The notes under the pieces: generated by a model | Database searches by the model: none | What the model was told of the DNA's origin: nothing | What the model saw: only the letters and a program-made list of their open reading frames with translations | Assembly: GCA_035575035.1 (NCBI GenBank) | Contig: DATLYH010000261.1 | Span: forward strand, 1 to 12,921 | Direction of reading: 5' to 3' | DNA: 12,921 nucleotides | From: DATLYH01 sp035575035 | GTDB lineage: Bacteria > Planctomycetota > Planctomycetia > Gemmatales > Gemmataceae | Position numbers and translations under genes: made by a program | Shown here: piece after piece, positions 1 through 6,049 of the stretch | Layout: every line of letters starts with the position of its first letter | Position numbering within the stretch: the first letter of the stretch is position 1

Positions 1-53
1 GCCGGAGACTCGCCTTGCTCTCGCTGGCCGCGCCGGGGGAAAATGAACTAGGA

Positions 54-96
54 TTGGTTGGACCCGCCAAGGGGGCAACGCCCGGCGGCCAACCGG
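54..96 (+). promoter_or_regulatory. Bulged stem-loop in the leader of the cystathionine beta-synthase gene
   Basis: Three nested inverted repeats stack into one hairpin. GGTTGG (56-61) pairs with CCAACC (89-94), CCGCC (64-68) with GGCGG (84-88), and GGGC (73-76) with GCCC (80-83) around an AAC loop. Two bulges (62-63 and 69-72) lie only on the left arm, and two G.U pairs could extend the base. The right arm is continuous and ends just before GGAAGG (95-100), while a closer ribosome-binding site, GAGG (103-106), stays unpaired. It could be a leader structure, the terminator of an upstream gene, or a dispersed palindromic repeat. No T-tract follows, which argues against an intrinsic terminator. 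I recognise no known riboswitch. Confidence 0.45.
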
Positions 97-112
97 AAGG
101 ACGAGGTGCCCG

Positions 113-1492
113 ATGCAAGAGACAATCCTTCAGTGCGTGGGCCACACACCGCTTGTTCGGCTGCGGCGGCTGACCGAGGGGCTGCGCGCCGGTGTCTACG
201 TCAAGCTCGAATCGCTTAACCCCGGCGGCAGTGTCAAGGATCGAATCGGCCTGGCCCTGATCGCCGAGGCCGAGCGGCGCGGCTGGCTGCGGCCGGGCGG
301 TACCATCGTCGAGGCCACCGCCGGCAACACCGGCGTCGGGCTGGCCATGGCCGCCGCCGTCAAGGGGTATCGCTGCATCTTCGTCCTGCCCGACAAGATG
401 TCGGCCGAGAAGGTCCGTCTGTTGAAGGCCTACGGAGCCGAGGTAGTCATCACCCCGACCAGTGTTCCCCCCGACTCGCCGGAGAGCTACAACGGTGTGG
501 CCGATCGCCTGGCCCGCGAGATCCCCGGGGCCTGGCGGGCCAACCAGTTCGCCAACCTGACCAATCCTGACATCCACTACCACACCACCGGCCCGGAAAT
601 CTGGGAGCAGACCGACGGCCGGGTCACCGCTTTCGTGGCCGGCGTCGGCACCGGCGGCACCATCTCCGGCGTTGGCCGCTACCTCAAGGAGCGTAACCCC
701 GAGGTGAAAATCATCGCTGCCGACCCGGAGGGCTCGGTCCTTTCCGGCGGCGCACCGCGGGCCTGGAAGGTGGAGGGGATCGGCGAGGACTTTGTCCCCC
801 GGACGTTCAACAGCCAGTTGGTGGACGAATGGATCCGGGTCGGCGACGCCGAGTCGTTCCACACGGCCCGGGCGCTGGCCCGGCGCGAGGGGATCCTGGT
901 GGGCGGCTCCAGCGGCACAGCGGTGGCCGCCGCTCTCCGCTACGCCCGCCGACTCGGCCCTGAGCACTTGGTCGTTGCCCTCTGCGCCGACACCGGCCGT
1001 AATTACCTGAGCAAGTTCTTCGACGACGAGTGGCTGGCCCAGAACAACCTGCTGGTCCAGGAGCAGCCGGCCCACTCGATCGGCGACCTGCTGCGGACGC
1101 GGGGCCCGCGCCAGCTGGTGACGGTCAGCCCCGAAGCCACCGTCGAGGAAGCCATCGAGCTGATGCAATCGACCGGCATCTCGCAGCTGCCGGTCCTGGA
1201 GAACGGCAAACCGGTCGGCAGCGTCCAGGAAGTGACCCTGGCCCGGGTGCTGCACGACAACAACGACCCCGGCCGGGTGAAGGTTGGCGAGATCATGGCC
1301 AAGCCGCTGCCCCAACTTGACACGACCATCCACCTCGACGAGGCGTACCGCCTGCTCTTGGCCGGCAACACCGGCGTACTGGCGGTGGAGGACGGTAAAG
1401 TAGTGGGGATCGTGACCCGTATTGACCTGATTGAGTACTGGAACCAGCTGCGGCATCGACCGCAGCCCCTGGCCAGCGAGTCGCAGCCGTGA
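113..1492 (+). CDS. cbs: Cystathionine beta-synthase with C-terminal CBS domain pair
   Basis: This 459-aa fold-type II PLP enzyme should condense homocysteine with serine to cystathionine (or sulfide with O-acetylserine, as cysteine synthases do) in the cytoplasm. The PLP lysine is K42 in NPGGSVKDR. The substrate loop TAGNTG is at 69-74, the phosphate-binding GTGGT at 179-183, and the GGSSG loop at 264-268. YLSKFFDDEW (298-307) is the usual end of the catalytic domain in beta-synthases. Two CBS domains follow (about 322-380 and 391-445). In other family members such domains bind adenosyl ligands and regulate the enzyme. Length and layout fit bacterial cystathionine beta-synthases, and the haem-binding N-terminal extension of the animal enzyme is absent. 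The ATG is preceded by GAGG at 6 nt. It is the first gene of an apparent operon that ends with a gamma-synthase/lyase, so reverse transsulfuration is the likely role. Plain O-acetylserine cysteine synthase activity cannot be excluded. Confidence 0.93.
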   Translation: MQETILQCVGHTPLVRLRRLTEGLRAGVYVKLESLNPGGSVKDRIGLALIAEAERRGWLRPGGTIVEATAGNTGVGLAMAAAVKGYRCIFVLPDKMSAEKVRLLKAYGAEVVITPTSVPPDSPESYNGVADRLAREIPGAWRANQFANLTNPDIHYHTTGPEIWEQTDGRVTAFVAGVGTGGTISGVGRYLKERNPEVKIIAADPEGSVLSGGAPRAWKVEGIGEDFVPRTFNSQLVDEWIRVGDAESFHTARALARREGILVGGSSGTAVAAALRYARRLGPEHLVVALCADTGRNYLSKFFDDEWLAQNNLLVQEQPAHSIGDLLRTRGPRQLVTVSPEATVEEAIELMQSTGISQLPVLENGKPVGSVQEVTLARVLHDNNDPGRVKVGEIMAKPLPQLDTTIHLDEAYRLLLAGNTGVLAVEDGKVVGIVTRIDLIEYWNQLRHRPQPLASESQP

Positions 1493-1542
1493 ACAACCAA
1501 GGGCAGGAGTGAGCCCGAAAGGAATCCTCGAGAGGGCATGGA

Positions 1543-1954
1543 ATGGCCGAAGCGATCGAACCCGTCGAAATCGCCGGCGCCAGCAAGTACGAGTCCACCC
1601 TCTTGGTGCTGTTCATTCCCAGCGTTGATCGCCAGATGCAGCCGATCGACCAGGCGAGCTGGGAGCGCGCGGCCCTTGAAATGCTGGGGAAGTGCTTTGG
1701 CGGGGCAACCGCTTTTCCGAGAGCTCATGGCGTTTGGCGAGACGATCAGCAGGGCGGCAAACTGATCTACGATGAGCCGATCGTCATTCATTGCTACACT
1801 AACAAACATAGGGGCGATTCGGCAACACGTCGGCGAACTCCGCGAATTCCTGCTCCGCATGGGGACAGAGACGAACCAGGGAGCGGTAGGGTTTGTCATC
1901 GACCGGACCTACATCGAGATACCATTTCCGTTAAAAGAGGCGGACCATGGCTGA
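1543..1954 (+). CDS. Small unknown protein with an apparent one-base frameshift
   Basis: I do not recognise this gene. The reading frame from ATG 1543 (AGAGGG six nt upstream) has protein-like sequence through about residue 88: a hydrophobic strand STLLVLFIPSVD, then GGATAFPRAHGVWRDD and YDEPIVIHCYTN. It then turns Arg/Pro-rich and runs to 1995. From about 1804 the adjacent frame carries natural-looking sequence (VGELREFLLRMGTETNQG, then VGFVIDRTYIEIPF) and stops at 1954. Removing one base from AAA (1804-1806) or GGGG (1811-1814) joins the two into a protein of about 136 aa. The stop at 1954 overlaps the next start by 8 nt, which supports the joined version. It could be a pseudogene, an assembly error or a +1 frameshift. 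Read without a shift, the product is 150 aa ending at 1995. The region is poorer in G+C (31/60 over 1741-1800) than its neighbours. Confidence 0.6.
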
Positions 1955-2390
1955 AGAGACGGAGGACATCGCCCGGTTACTCGGCGGCAAGGTGATCGGC
2001 GAAGTGCCGGACGTGGGAGGGGGCGCGTTCGGGGCGGCCCGGTTGGCCAGGTTCTACCGGGCACGGATGGAGGAGATCCGCAGACAGCAGTCCGCCCCAG
2101 CGAGGGGCGAGCGGTCGGTTCGCCTGGAACTGGATGTCAATGGTACCACTGCCCAGGCCCTTACGGAACTGGCTCAGCTAGCCGGCCGAGGCGGACAGGA
2201 GACCAGTCCGGAGCAGTTAGCCGCAGGGCTTCTGGAGAGCGTGAGCACTCAGCTCCTTGAGGAGATCAAACAGACGGCGCCCCGGTTAGGGACCGCGCAG
2301 GCAGAAGGGAAACTGGCAGAAGCAACCTGGCGGAAGGTGATCCAAGCCATACTAGCTGGTGCCGCCTCGGACCATCAGGCCACCGATTGA
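1947..2390 (+). CDS. Hypothetical protein, small, acidic and Ala/Gln-rich
   Basis: This 147-aa protein is not one I recognise. Its start overlaps the end of the preceding gene in ATGGCTGA (1947-1954), with AAAAGAGG (1933-1940) six nt upstream, so translation is probably coupled. Residues 1-50 are a mostly helical N-terminus with a GGG turn. A short strand (RSVRLELDVNG, about 55-66) is followed by two predicted helices covering about 67-112. Strand-helix-helix with Arg/Leu alternation is reminiscent of ribbon-helix-helix regulators, but that is shape only and I would not name it so. There are no cysteines, signal peptide or membrane segment. It lies 23 nt before the gamma-synthase/lyase start and should be co-transcribed with both PLP enzymes. 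Confidence 0.72.
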   Translation: MAEETEDIARLLGGKVIGEVPDVGGGAFGAARLARFYRARMEEIRRQQSAPARGERSVRLELDVNGTTAQALTELAQLAGRGGQETSPEQLAAGLLESVSTQLLEEIKQTAPRLGTAQAEGKLAEATWRKVIQAILAGAASDHQATD

Positions 2391-2396
2391 GGCAAC

Positions 2397-2405
2397 GGAA
2401 GGAGG
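2397..2405 (+). promoter_or_regulatory. Strong Shine-Dalgarno that sets the gamma-synthase/lyase start
   Basis: GGAAGGAGG lies 8 nt before ATG 2414. The longer in-frame start at 2387 would place this site inside the coding sequence and add nine residues (MRQRKEDAV) not expected in the family. ATG 2414 is therefore preferred. A GTG at 2411 is also in frame, 5 nt from the site. Confidence 0.7.
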
Positions 2406-2413
2406 ACGCCGTG

Positions 2414-3571
2414 ATGACGGCCGCATCATCCAACTACGGCTTCGCCACCCGCGCCATCCACGCCGGGCAGGAGGCCGACCCCGCCACCGGCGCCACCGTC
2501 GTGCCCATTTATGCTACCTCCACCTACACCCAGGAGGCGATCGGCAAGCACAAGGGCTACGAGTACTCGCGCACGGCCAACCCGACGCGGACCGCCTTGG
2601 AAACCTGCCTGGCGGCGCTGGAAGGAGGCGAGCGCGGGTTGGCGTTTGCCTCCGGGCTGGCGGCGACAACTGCGGTCTTCTCCCTGCTCAGGCCGGGCGA
2701 CGAGGTGGCGGCCGCGGCCGACCTGTACGGCGGCACTTACCGGTTGCTTGAACGCGTCTTTCGGCCGTGGGGCCTGGTTGCCCGCTACACCGAGGACCCC
2801 ACCCCCGCCGGCTTCGCCCAGATTATCACCCCGGCTACCAGGATGGTCTGGATCGAAACGCCGACTAACCCGCTCCTGCAAGTCCTGGACATCGCCGGCA
2901 TCGCCGACGTCGCCCGCCGCGCCGGCGCCCTTTTGGCGGTGGACAACACCTTCGCCTCGCCTTACTTGCAGCAGCCGCTCCGCCTGGGGGCCGACCTGGT
3001 GGTCCATAGCACCACCAAATACCTCGGCGGCCACTCCGATGTCGTCGGCGGGGCGGTGGTCGGCCGGCGCGACCTGCTTGAGCCAATTGCCTTCTATCAG
3101 AATGCGGCCGGTGGAGTGCCCGGGCCGTTCGACGCCTGGCTGGTGCTGCGCGGTCTGAAGACGCTGGCGGTCCGCATGGAGCGCCACTGCGCCAATGCCC
3201 GCCGGCTGGCGGCTTGGCTGGCCGAGCAGCCGCAGGTGGACCGGGTCTATTACCCCGGCCTGCCCGATCATCCCAACCATGACCTGGCCCGCCGGCAGAT
3301 GCGCGACTTCGGCGGCATGATCAGCATCCGCCTTAAGGGGGGCCGAGAGGCAGCCGAGCGCTTCGTGACCCGGACGAAACTTTTCAGCCTGGCCGAGAGC
3401 CTCGGCGGCGTCGAGTCGCTGGTCTGCCACCCGGCCACGATGACGCACGCCAGCATCCCCGCCGCCATCCGCCAGGCGCGCGGCATCGACGACGGCCTGG
3501 TGCGGCTGAGTGTCGGCATCGAGGACGCCGACGACTTGCAGGCCGACCTGGCCCAAGCGCTGCGGACCTGA
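2414..3571 (+). CDS. Cystathionine gamma-synthase / gamma-lyase family PLP enzyme
   Basis: This 385-aa protein belongs to the Cys/Met-metabolism PLP family (MetB/MetC/CTH group), cytoplasmic and normally tetrameric. The PLP lysine is K202 in HSTTKYLGGHSD. Cofactor-contact residues are in YEYSRTANPTR (49-59), the glycine loop FASGLAA (78-84) and D177 in AVDNTF. The end, RLSVGIEDADDL (364-375), is typical. The position of the human gamma-lyase active-site glutamate (LAELP) appears here as LVCHP with Cys338, nearer to bacterial MetB (LISHA). Sequence alone therefore does not decide between gamma-synthase and gamma-lyase. Being in one operon with cystathionine beta-synthase favours the gamma-lyase direction, splitting cystathionine to cysteine, 2-oxobutyrate and ammonia, which is inference. 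Length is normal for the family and no key PLP residue is missing. Confidence 0.92.
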   Translation: MTAASSNYGFATRAIHAGQEADPATGATVVPIYATSTYTQEAIGKHKGYEYSRTANPTRTALETCLAALEGGERGLAFASGLAATTAVFSLLRPGDEVAAAADLYGGTYRLLERVFRPWGLVARYTEDPTPAGFAQIITPATRMVWIETPTNPLLQVLDIAGIADVARRAGALLAVDNTFASPYLQQPLRLGADLVVHSTTKYLGGHSDVVGGAVVGRRDLLEPIAFYQNAAGGVPGPFDAWLVLRGLKTLAVRMERHCANARRLAAWLAEQPQVDRVYYPGLPDHPNHDLARRQMRDFGGMISIRLKGGREAAERFVTRTKLFSLAESLGGVESLVCHPATMTHASIPAAIRQARGIDDGLVRLSVGIEDADDLQADLAQALRT

Positions 3572-3572
3572 C

Positions 3573-3585
3573 GCCCCCGCGGGGC
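3573..3585. terminator. Possible weak terminator hairpin between convergent genes
   Basis: GCCCC and GGGGC form a 5-bp GC stem around a 3-nt CGC loop, just after the plus-strand stop at 3571 and before the minus-strand stop at 3596. On the plus strand a loosely T-rich stretch follows (3594-3601, CTTCTATTT). The stem is short and the T-tract is broken and distant, so this is only a candidate. Confidence 0.25.
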
Positions 3586-3595
3586 CGGGCGCCTT

Positions 3596-4207
3596 CTATT
3601 TGCCCAGCTCTAGCGGCGCGGCAAAGGTCAGATCAGGAGCCCCCGGCTCGACCGGGGCAGGAGGCGGCAACTCCTCGGCTTGCTTCCCCGGTTCCTGGTA
3701 ATCCGGGCGAGGAGTCTCCGTCCCCGGGATGAAGGTGCGCAGGTAGCGGGCCATGGCCCAGGCCTCTTCCAGCGTCAGGGTGCCCCGGAACGCCGGCATC
3801 ACAGCGCCGCGCCCTTCCAGGATGATTCGGGCCAACTGGGCATCGGACCGGCAGGCCTGCCAGCGGACGTTGGTGAAATCGGGCACGTCTGGGATGTCCC
3901 AGACGCCGCGGCCATCGACGCCATGACAGCGGAGGCAGTAGCGGTTGTAGAGGCTGATAACGACCCGCCGCTCCTGCTCGGGGCTGCGCAGCCAGTACCA
4001 GGTCCCCTCCCACTCGGTCGCGGATGGACAATCGCCAGGCACGACACATACCCCGTCCCGGGGGGCGGGATGGGCCCACTTGACCCAGGGACGCGGCATC
4101 TTGGCGGCGTGGGCAGCAGCGGTGAGCAAGGCGACGGCCGCAAACACGAGAGCGGCAACTGTTCCCGCTCCCACGACCAACCTCCGCGAACGGCTGCTTG
4201 CCCTCAC
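3596..4207 (-). CDS. Secreted mono-haem class I cytochrome c
   Basis: This 203-aa protein starts at GTG, with AGGAGGGA (4211-4218) 3 nt upstream. Arg-rich residues 1-9 and a hydrophobic run at about 10-33 ending in AHAA form a Sec signal peptide, so the protein acts outside the cytoplasmic membrane. The single haem site is CLRCH (C91, C94, H95). The likely distal ligand is M137 in AVMPAF, followed by the usual final helix LTLEEAWAMARYLRTF. Residues 36-85 are an N-terminal extension with C54, C60 and a Trp-rich segment, and a Pro-rich tail covers about 162-203. It is a small electron carrier or the haem module of a larger respiratory complex; the partner cannot be read from the sequence. A 285-bp gap separates it from the next minus-strand gene upstream, so it may have its own promoter. 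Confidence 0.88.
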   Translation of the reverse strand: MRASSRSRRLVVGAGTVAALVFAAVALLTAAAHAAKMPRPWVKWAHPAPRDGVCVVPGDCPSATEWEGTWYWLRSPEQERRVVISLYNRYCLRCHGVDGRGVWDIPDVPDFTNVRWQACRSDAQLARIILEGRGAVMPAFRGTLTLEEAWAMARYLRTFIPGTETPRPDYQEPGKQAEELPPPAPVEPGAPDLTFAAPLELGK

Positions 4208-4492
4208 GGTTCCCTCCTGACCGCGAATCTGTTGGGCAGTTTTCCCCGATTCGCCGGGCAGACGTTCGAGGAGGCCGCCGCTGCCCCATCGGCCGCGCCC
4301 TATTAACCCTATCGACCGCTGGGGCCGTTCAAGGTCAACAAAACGGTGCTGAGGCAGCGTTCAGCACGCTGTTGAACCCGGCGGTCGAAGGTGTCGGCGG
4401 TGCAGGGGCCGGCGTGGGAGCCGGCGCGGCTAAGCAGTGAGTCAGAGATACTCGGGAAAGTTTGGTCCGCTGCTCTGCGGTTCAGACAATGC
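4208..4492. other. 285-bp spacer with nested inverted repeats and no convincing gene
   Basis: GTTCAA (4327-4332) and TTGAAC (4372-4377) enclose a second inverted repeat, GTGCTGA (4346-4352) and TCAGCAC (4361-4367), with an 8-nt loop. A plus-strand open frame (4198-4440) ends in an Ala/Gly-rich stretch but has no recognisable domain. On the minus strand, TTGAAC and TTGACC lie about 15-21 nt before TAGGGT, a poor match to a sigma-70 promoter for the cytochrome gene. Nothing else is supported here. Confidence 0.45.
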
Positions 4493-5167
4493 TCACTCCC
4501 AGGGTTCGTAACAAGGCCGCAGCCGTTGGATGATCCGGTCGCATTCTGCGGTCAGCCACCGGTCGTTCTCCGGTGTGCGGTAGTCTTGGCGGATCCGGTT
4601 CAGCTCCTCCTCGATGGCCGCGCCCGACTTCTTCACCGACTGCTGCCAGCGCTCCCTTTCCCGGTAGAACTGGTCGAACACCGTCTGGAGCAGATGGCTG
4701 CGAAGCGCCGGGTCGCCGTCGGACCGCCGGCGGGCCTCGGCCTGGGCTTGCAGCTCCTGGTCCGCCAGCCGCCGCCGCTGGTTGCGATCCTCTCGGACAA
4801 GCTCATCGACCCGGCGTTCGACGTCCCGAAGCCGGTTCTCCAGCTCGGGCGGCACCCCGACCCGGGCCGACCCCACCAGGGTTTCGACCGTGGCTGGGCC
4901 CGGACGGGCCACCCCTCGGCTTCCCCACGCCACGAACCCCATCACCAGGGCGAGCATGGCCAAGAAGAAGAGAGCGACGGTGAAGCCGACCAACGGCAGG
5001 TTCTCGGGAGCAGTGAGCCATCGGCGGACGGAAGCAAGTGCGGACTTGCCGGCCGGCTCGCGGCAGACCATAGCCGCGCCGCAGGTCGGGCACGTCGGCC
5101 GCTCCCCGGTCTGACCATCCGGGGCAGCATGTTCGCGAAGGCAGACAGGACAAAAGAAGGAAGCCAT
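4493..5167 (-). CDS. Zinc-ribbon, single-pass membrane, coiled-coil protein
   Basis: This 224-aa protein is of unknown function. An N-terminal zinc ribbon has FCPVC (C6, C9) and TCPTC (C26, C29). One membrane span covers about 58-82 (VALFFLAMLALVMGFVAW). Charged, probably coiled-coil helices follow at about 107-148 and 160-200. ATG 5167 is chosen because GGGAGGGA lies 5 nt upstream; an in-frame GTG at 5188 would bury that site. The ribbon is probably cytoplasmic and the helical part on the other face, but topology is inferred. It lies 27 nt after the deacetylase gene on the same strand, so co-expression is likely. Similar ribbon-plus-span proteins are common and functionally varied, so I give no name. 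Confidence 0.78.
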   Translation of the reverse strand: MASFFCPVCLREHAAPDGQTGERPTCPTCGAAMVCREPAGKSALASVRRWLTAPENLPLVGFTVALFFLAMLALVMGFVAWGSRGVARPGPATVETLVGSARVGVPPELENRLRDVERRVDELVREDRNQRRRLADQELQAQAEARRRSDGDPALRSHLLQTVFDQFYRERERWQQSVKKSGAAIEEELNRIRQDYRTPENDRWLTAECDRIIQRLRPCYEPWE

Positions 5168-5172
5168 GATGC

Positions 5173-5180
5173 TCCCTCCC
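5173..5180 (-). promoter_or_regulatory. Ribosome-binding site fixing the zinc-ribbon protein start
   Basis: On the minus strand GGGAGGGA sits 5 nt before ATG 5167. It favours that start over the in-frame GTG at 5188. Confidence 0.55.
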
Positions 5181-5194
5181 GGACGCACCGCCGC

Positions 5195-5947
5195 TCACTT
5201 CAGGATGCCGAGGAGCCGGCCGAGGAGATTGTCGGCGGGGTAGCTGTGGCCGAGGTGTTGGCGGAAACCTTCGGCGTAGGCGACGCCGTGGAGCCGGCCG
5301 CGACGGGCGCACCAGTCGCGCATGGTCTGGAGGTATTGGTCCATGCCGTGATGCTTCAGCAGCCAGTCGCGTTGGCTGGCGTGGCAGGCCAGCATGGCTT
5401 CCTTGGTTTCGATGACGCCGCTAATGTCCACGGCGAAGCCGCCGGTTTCCTCGCGGCCCAGCGGGTCCTTGCCCTCGGCGGGATCACAGTAATACAGGTG
5501 CGGGATGTGGTCCAGGGGCGGCGGCAGCCGGTCGCGCAGGAAGTTGGGGATCGGCGCGGCGAAGGCAGCGGCCCGGGCCAGCACGCTGGTCATTTCGTGG
5601 TCCAACATGTAGTCGGCAGGACTGTGCGTCAGCACGATCCGCGGGCGGACCTGGCGCAGCAGCCGTGTGACCCGCTCCAGGGCGCGTTCATTGTAGGTGA
5701 TCAGCAGGTCGCGCTCTTCCAGGCAGTGATAGGTAGCCCCGATGACGGCAGCAGCCTTGGCCCCTTCCGCCCGGCGTACCCGGCTGATCTCCTCGGGGCC
5801 CAGCTCCGCCGAGCCGCAGTCGCCGGGCGTCAGGCTGGCGATGTGGACCTGCCAACTGTGCTCCCGCGCCAGCCGAATCAGGGCGCCGGCGCAGAAGAAC
5901 TCCGCATCGTCGGGGTGGGCCAGGACGCTCAGGACGACATCTGCCAT
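5195..5947 (-). CDS. PIG-L/LmbE family zinc-dependent deacetylase
   Basis: This 250-aa protein belongs to the family that removes N-acetyl groups from sugar conjugates (MshB, BshB, PIG-L). AHPDD near the N-terminus gives H11 and D14 as zinc ligands and D13 as general base. SPADYMLDHE supplies the third zinc ligand, H117. In MshB-type enzymes the equivalent motif is HPDH with a first, catalytic-assisting histidine; here that position is M114, a notable change. ATG 5947 starts directly at the fold's first strand (ADVVLSVLAHPDD) and has AAAGGA 9 nt upstream. The longer frame to 6025 would read through palindromic repeats and is rejected. Substrate is unknown. BshB1-like bacillithiol synthesis is possible, but no other thiol-pathway gene is present. 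It lies between a membrane-anchored unknown and the zinc-ribbon protein. Confidence 0.87.
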   Translation of the reverse strand: MADVVLSVLAHPDDAEFFCAGALIRLAREHSWQVHIASLTPGDCGSAELGPEEISRVRRAEGAKAAAVIGATYHCLEERDLLITYNERALERVTRLLRQVRPRIVLTHSPADYMLDHEMTSVLARAAAFAAPIPNFLRDRLPPPLDHIPHLYYCDPAEGKDPLGREETGGFAVDISGVIETKEAMLACHASQRDWLLKHHGMDQYLQTMRDWCARRGRLHGVAYAEGFRQHLGHSYPADNLLGRLLGILK

Positions 5948-5994
5948 GAGGGAAATTCCTTTGCCGCCTACCATCCACCCGCGTCGGTAGGAGC

Positions 5995-6012
5995 TGAACT
6001 CACGGAGTTCGG
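5995..6012. repeat. Palindromic element, copy 1 (GAACTC/GAGTTC)
   Basis: TGAACTC and GAGTTCGG form a 6-bp stem with an ACG loop. It is one of two nearly identical palindromes 36 bp apart in the 102-bp spacer between the 655-aa gene and the deacetylase gene. The shared outer bases (TG...GG) suggest both derive from one repeat unit. It resembles REP-type extragenic palindromes in size and position. Confidence 0.6.
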
Positions 6013-6030
6013 GCCACCCTGTCATCCTCC

Positions 6031-6049
6031 TGAACTCTGGCGAGTTCGG
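6031..6049. repeat. Palindromic element, copy 2 (GAACTC/GAGTTC)
   Basis: TGAACTC and GAGTTCGG are separated by TGGC, a 6-bp stem with a 4-nt loop. On the minus strand it begins right at the TAG stop of the 655-aa gene (6050-6052), so the transcript would fold two hairpins in a row here. No U-tract follows either copy, so intrinsic termination is unlikely. RNA stabilisation or processing is possible. Confidence 0.6.

Noticed and set aside
1543..2390. Firm call of a toxin-antitoxin module
   Set aside because: Only gene size, overlap and a vague strand-helix-helix pattern support it. No toxin or antitoxin family motif is visible.
2426..3556. A 376-aa minus-strand open frame opposite the gamma-synthase/lyase
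   Set aside because: It is a shadow of a fully conserved PLP enzyme gene, with no independent start signal or domain.
5948..6025. N-terminal extension of the deacetylase to 6025
   Set aside because: The added residues translate the palindromic repeat. The fold begins right at ATG 5947.
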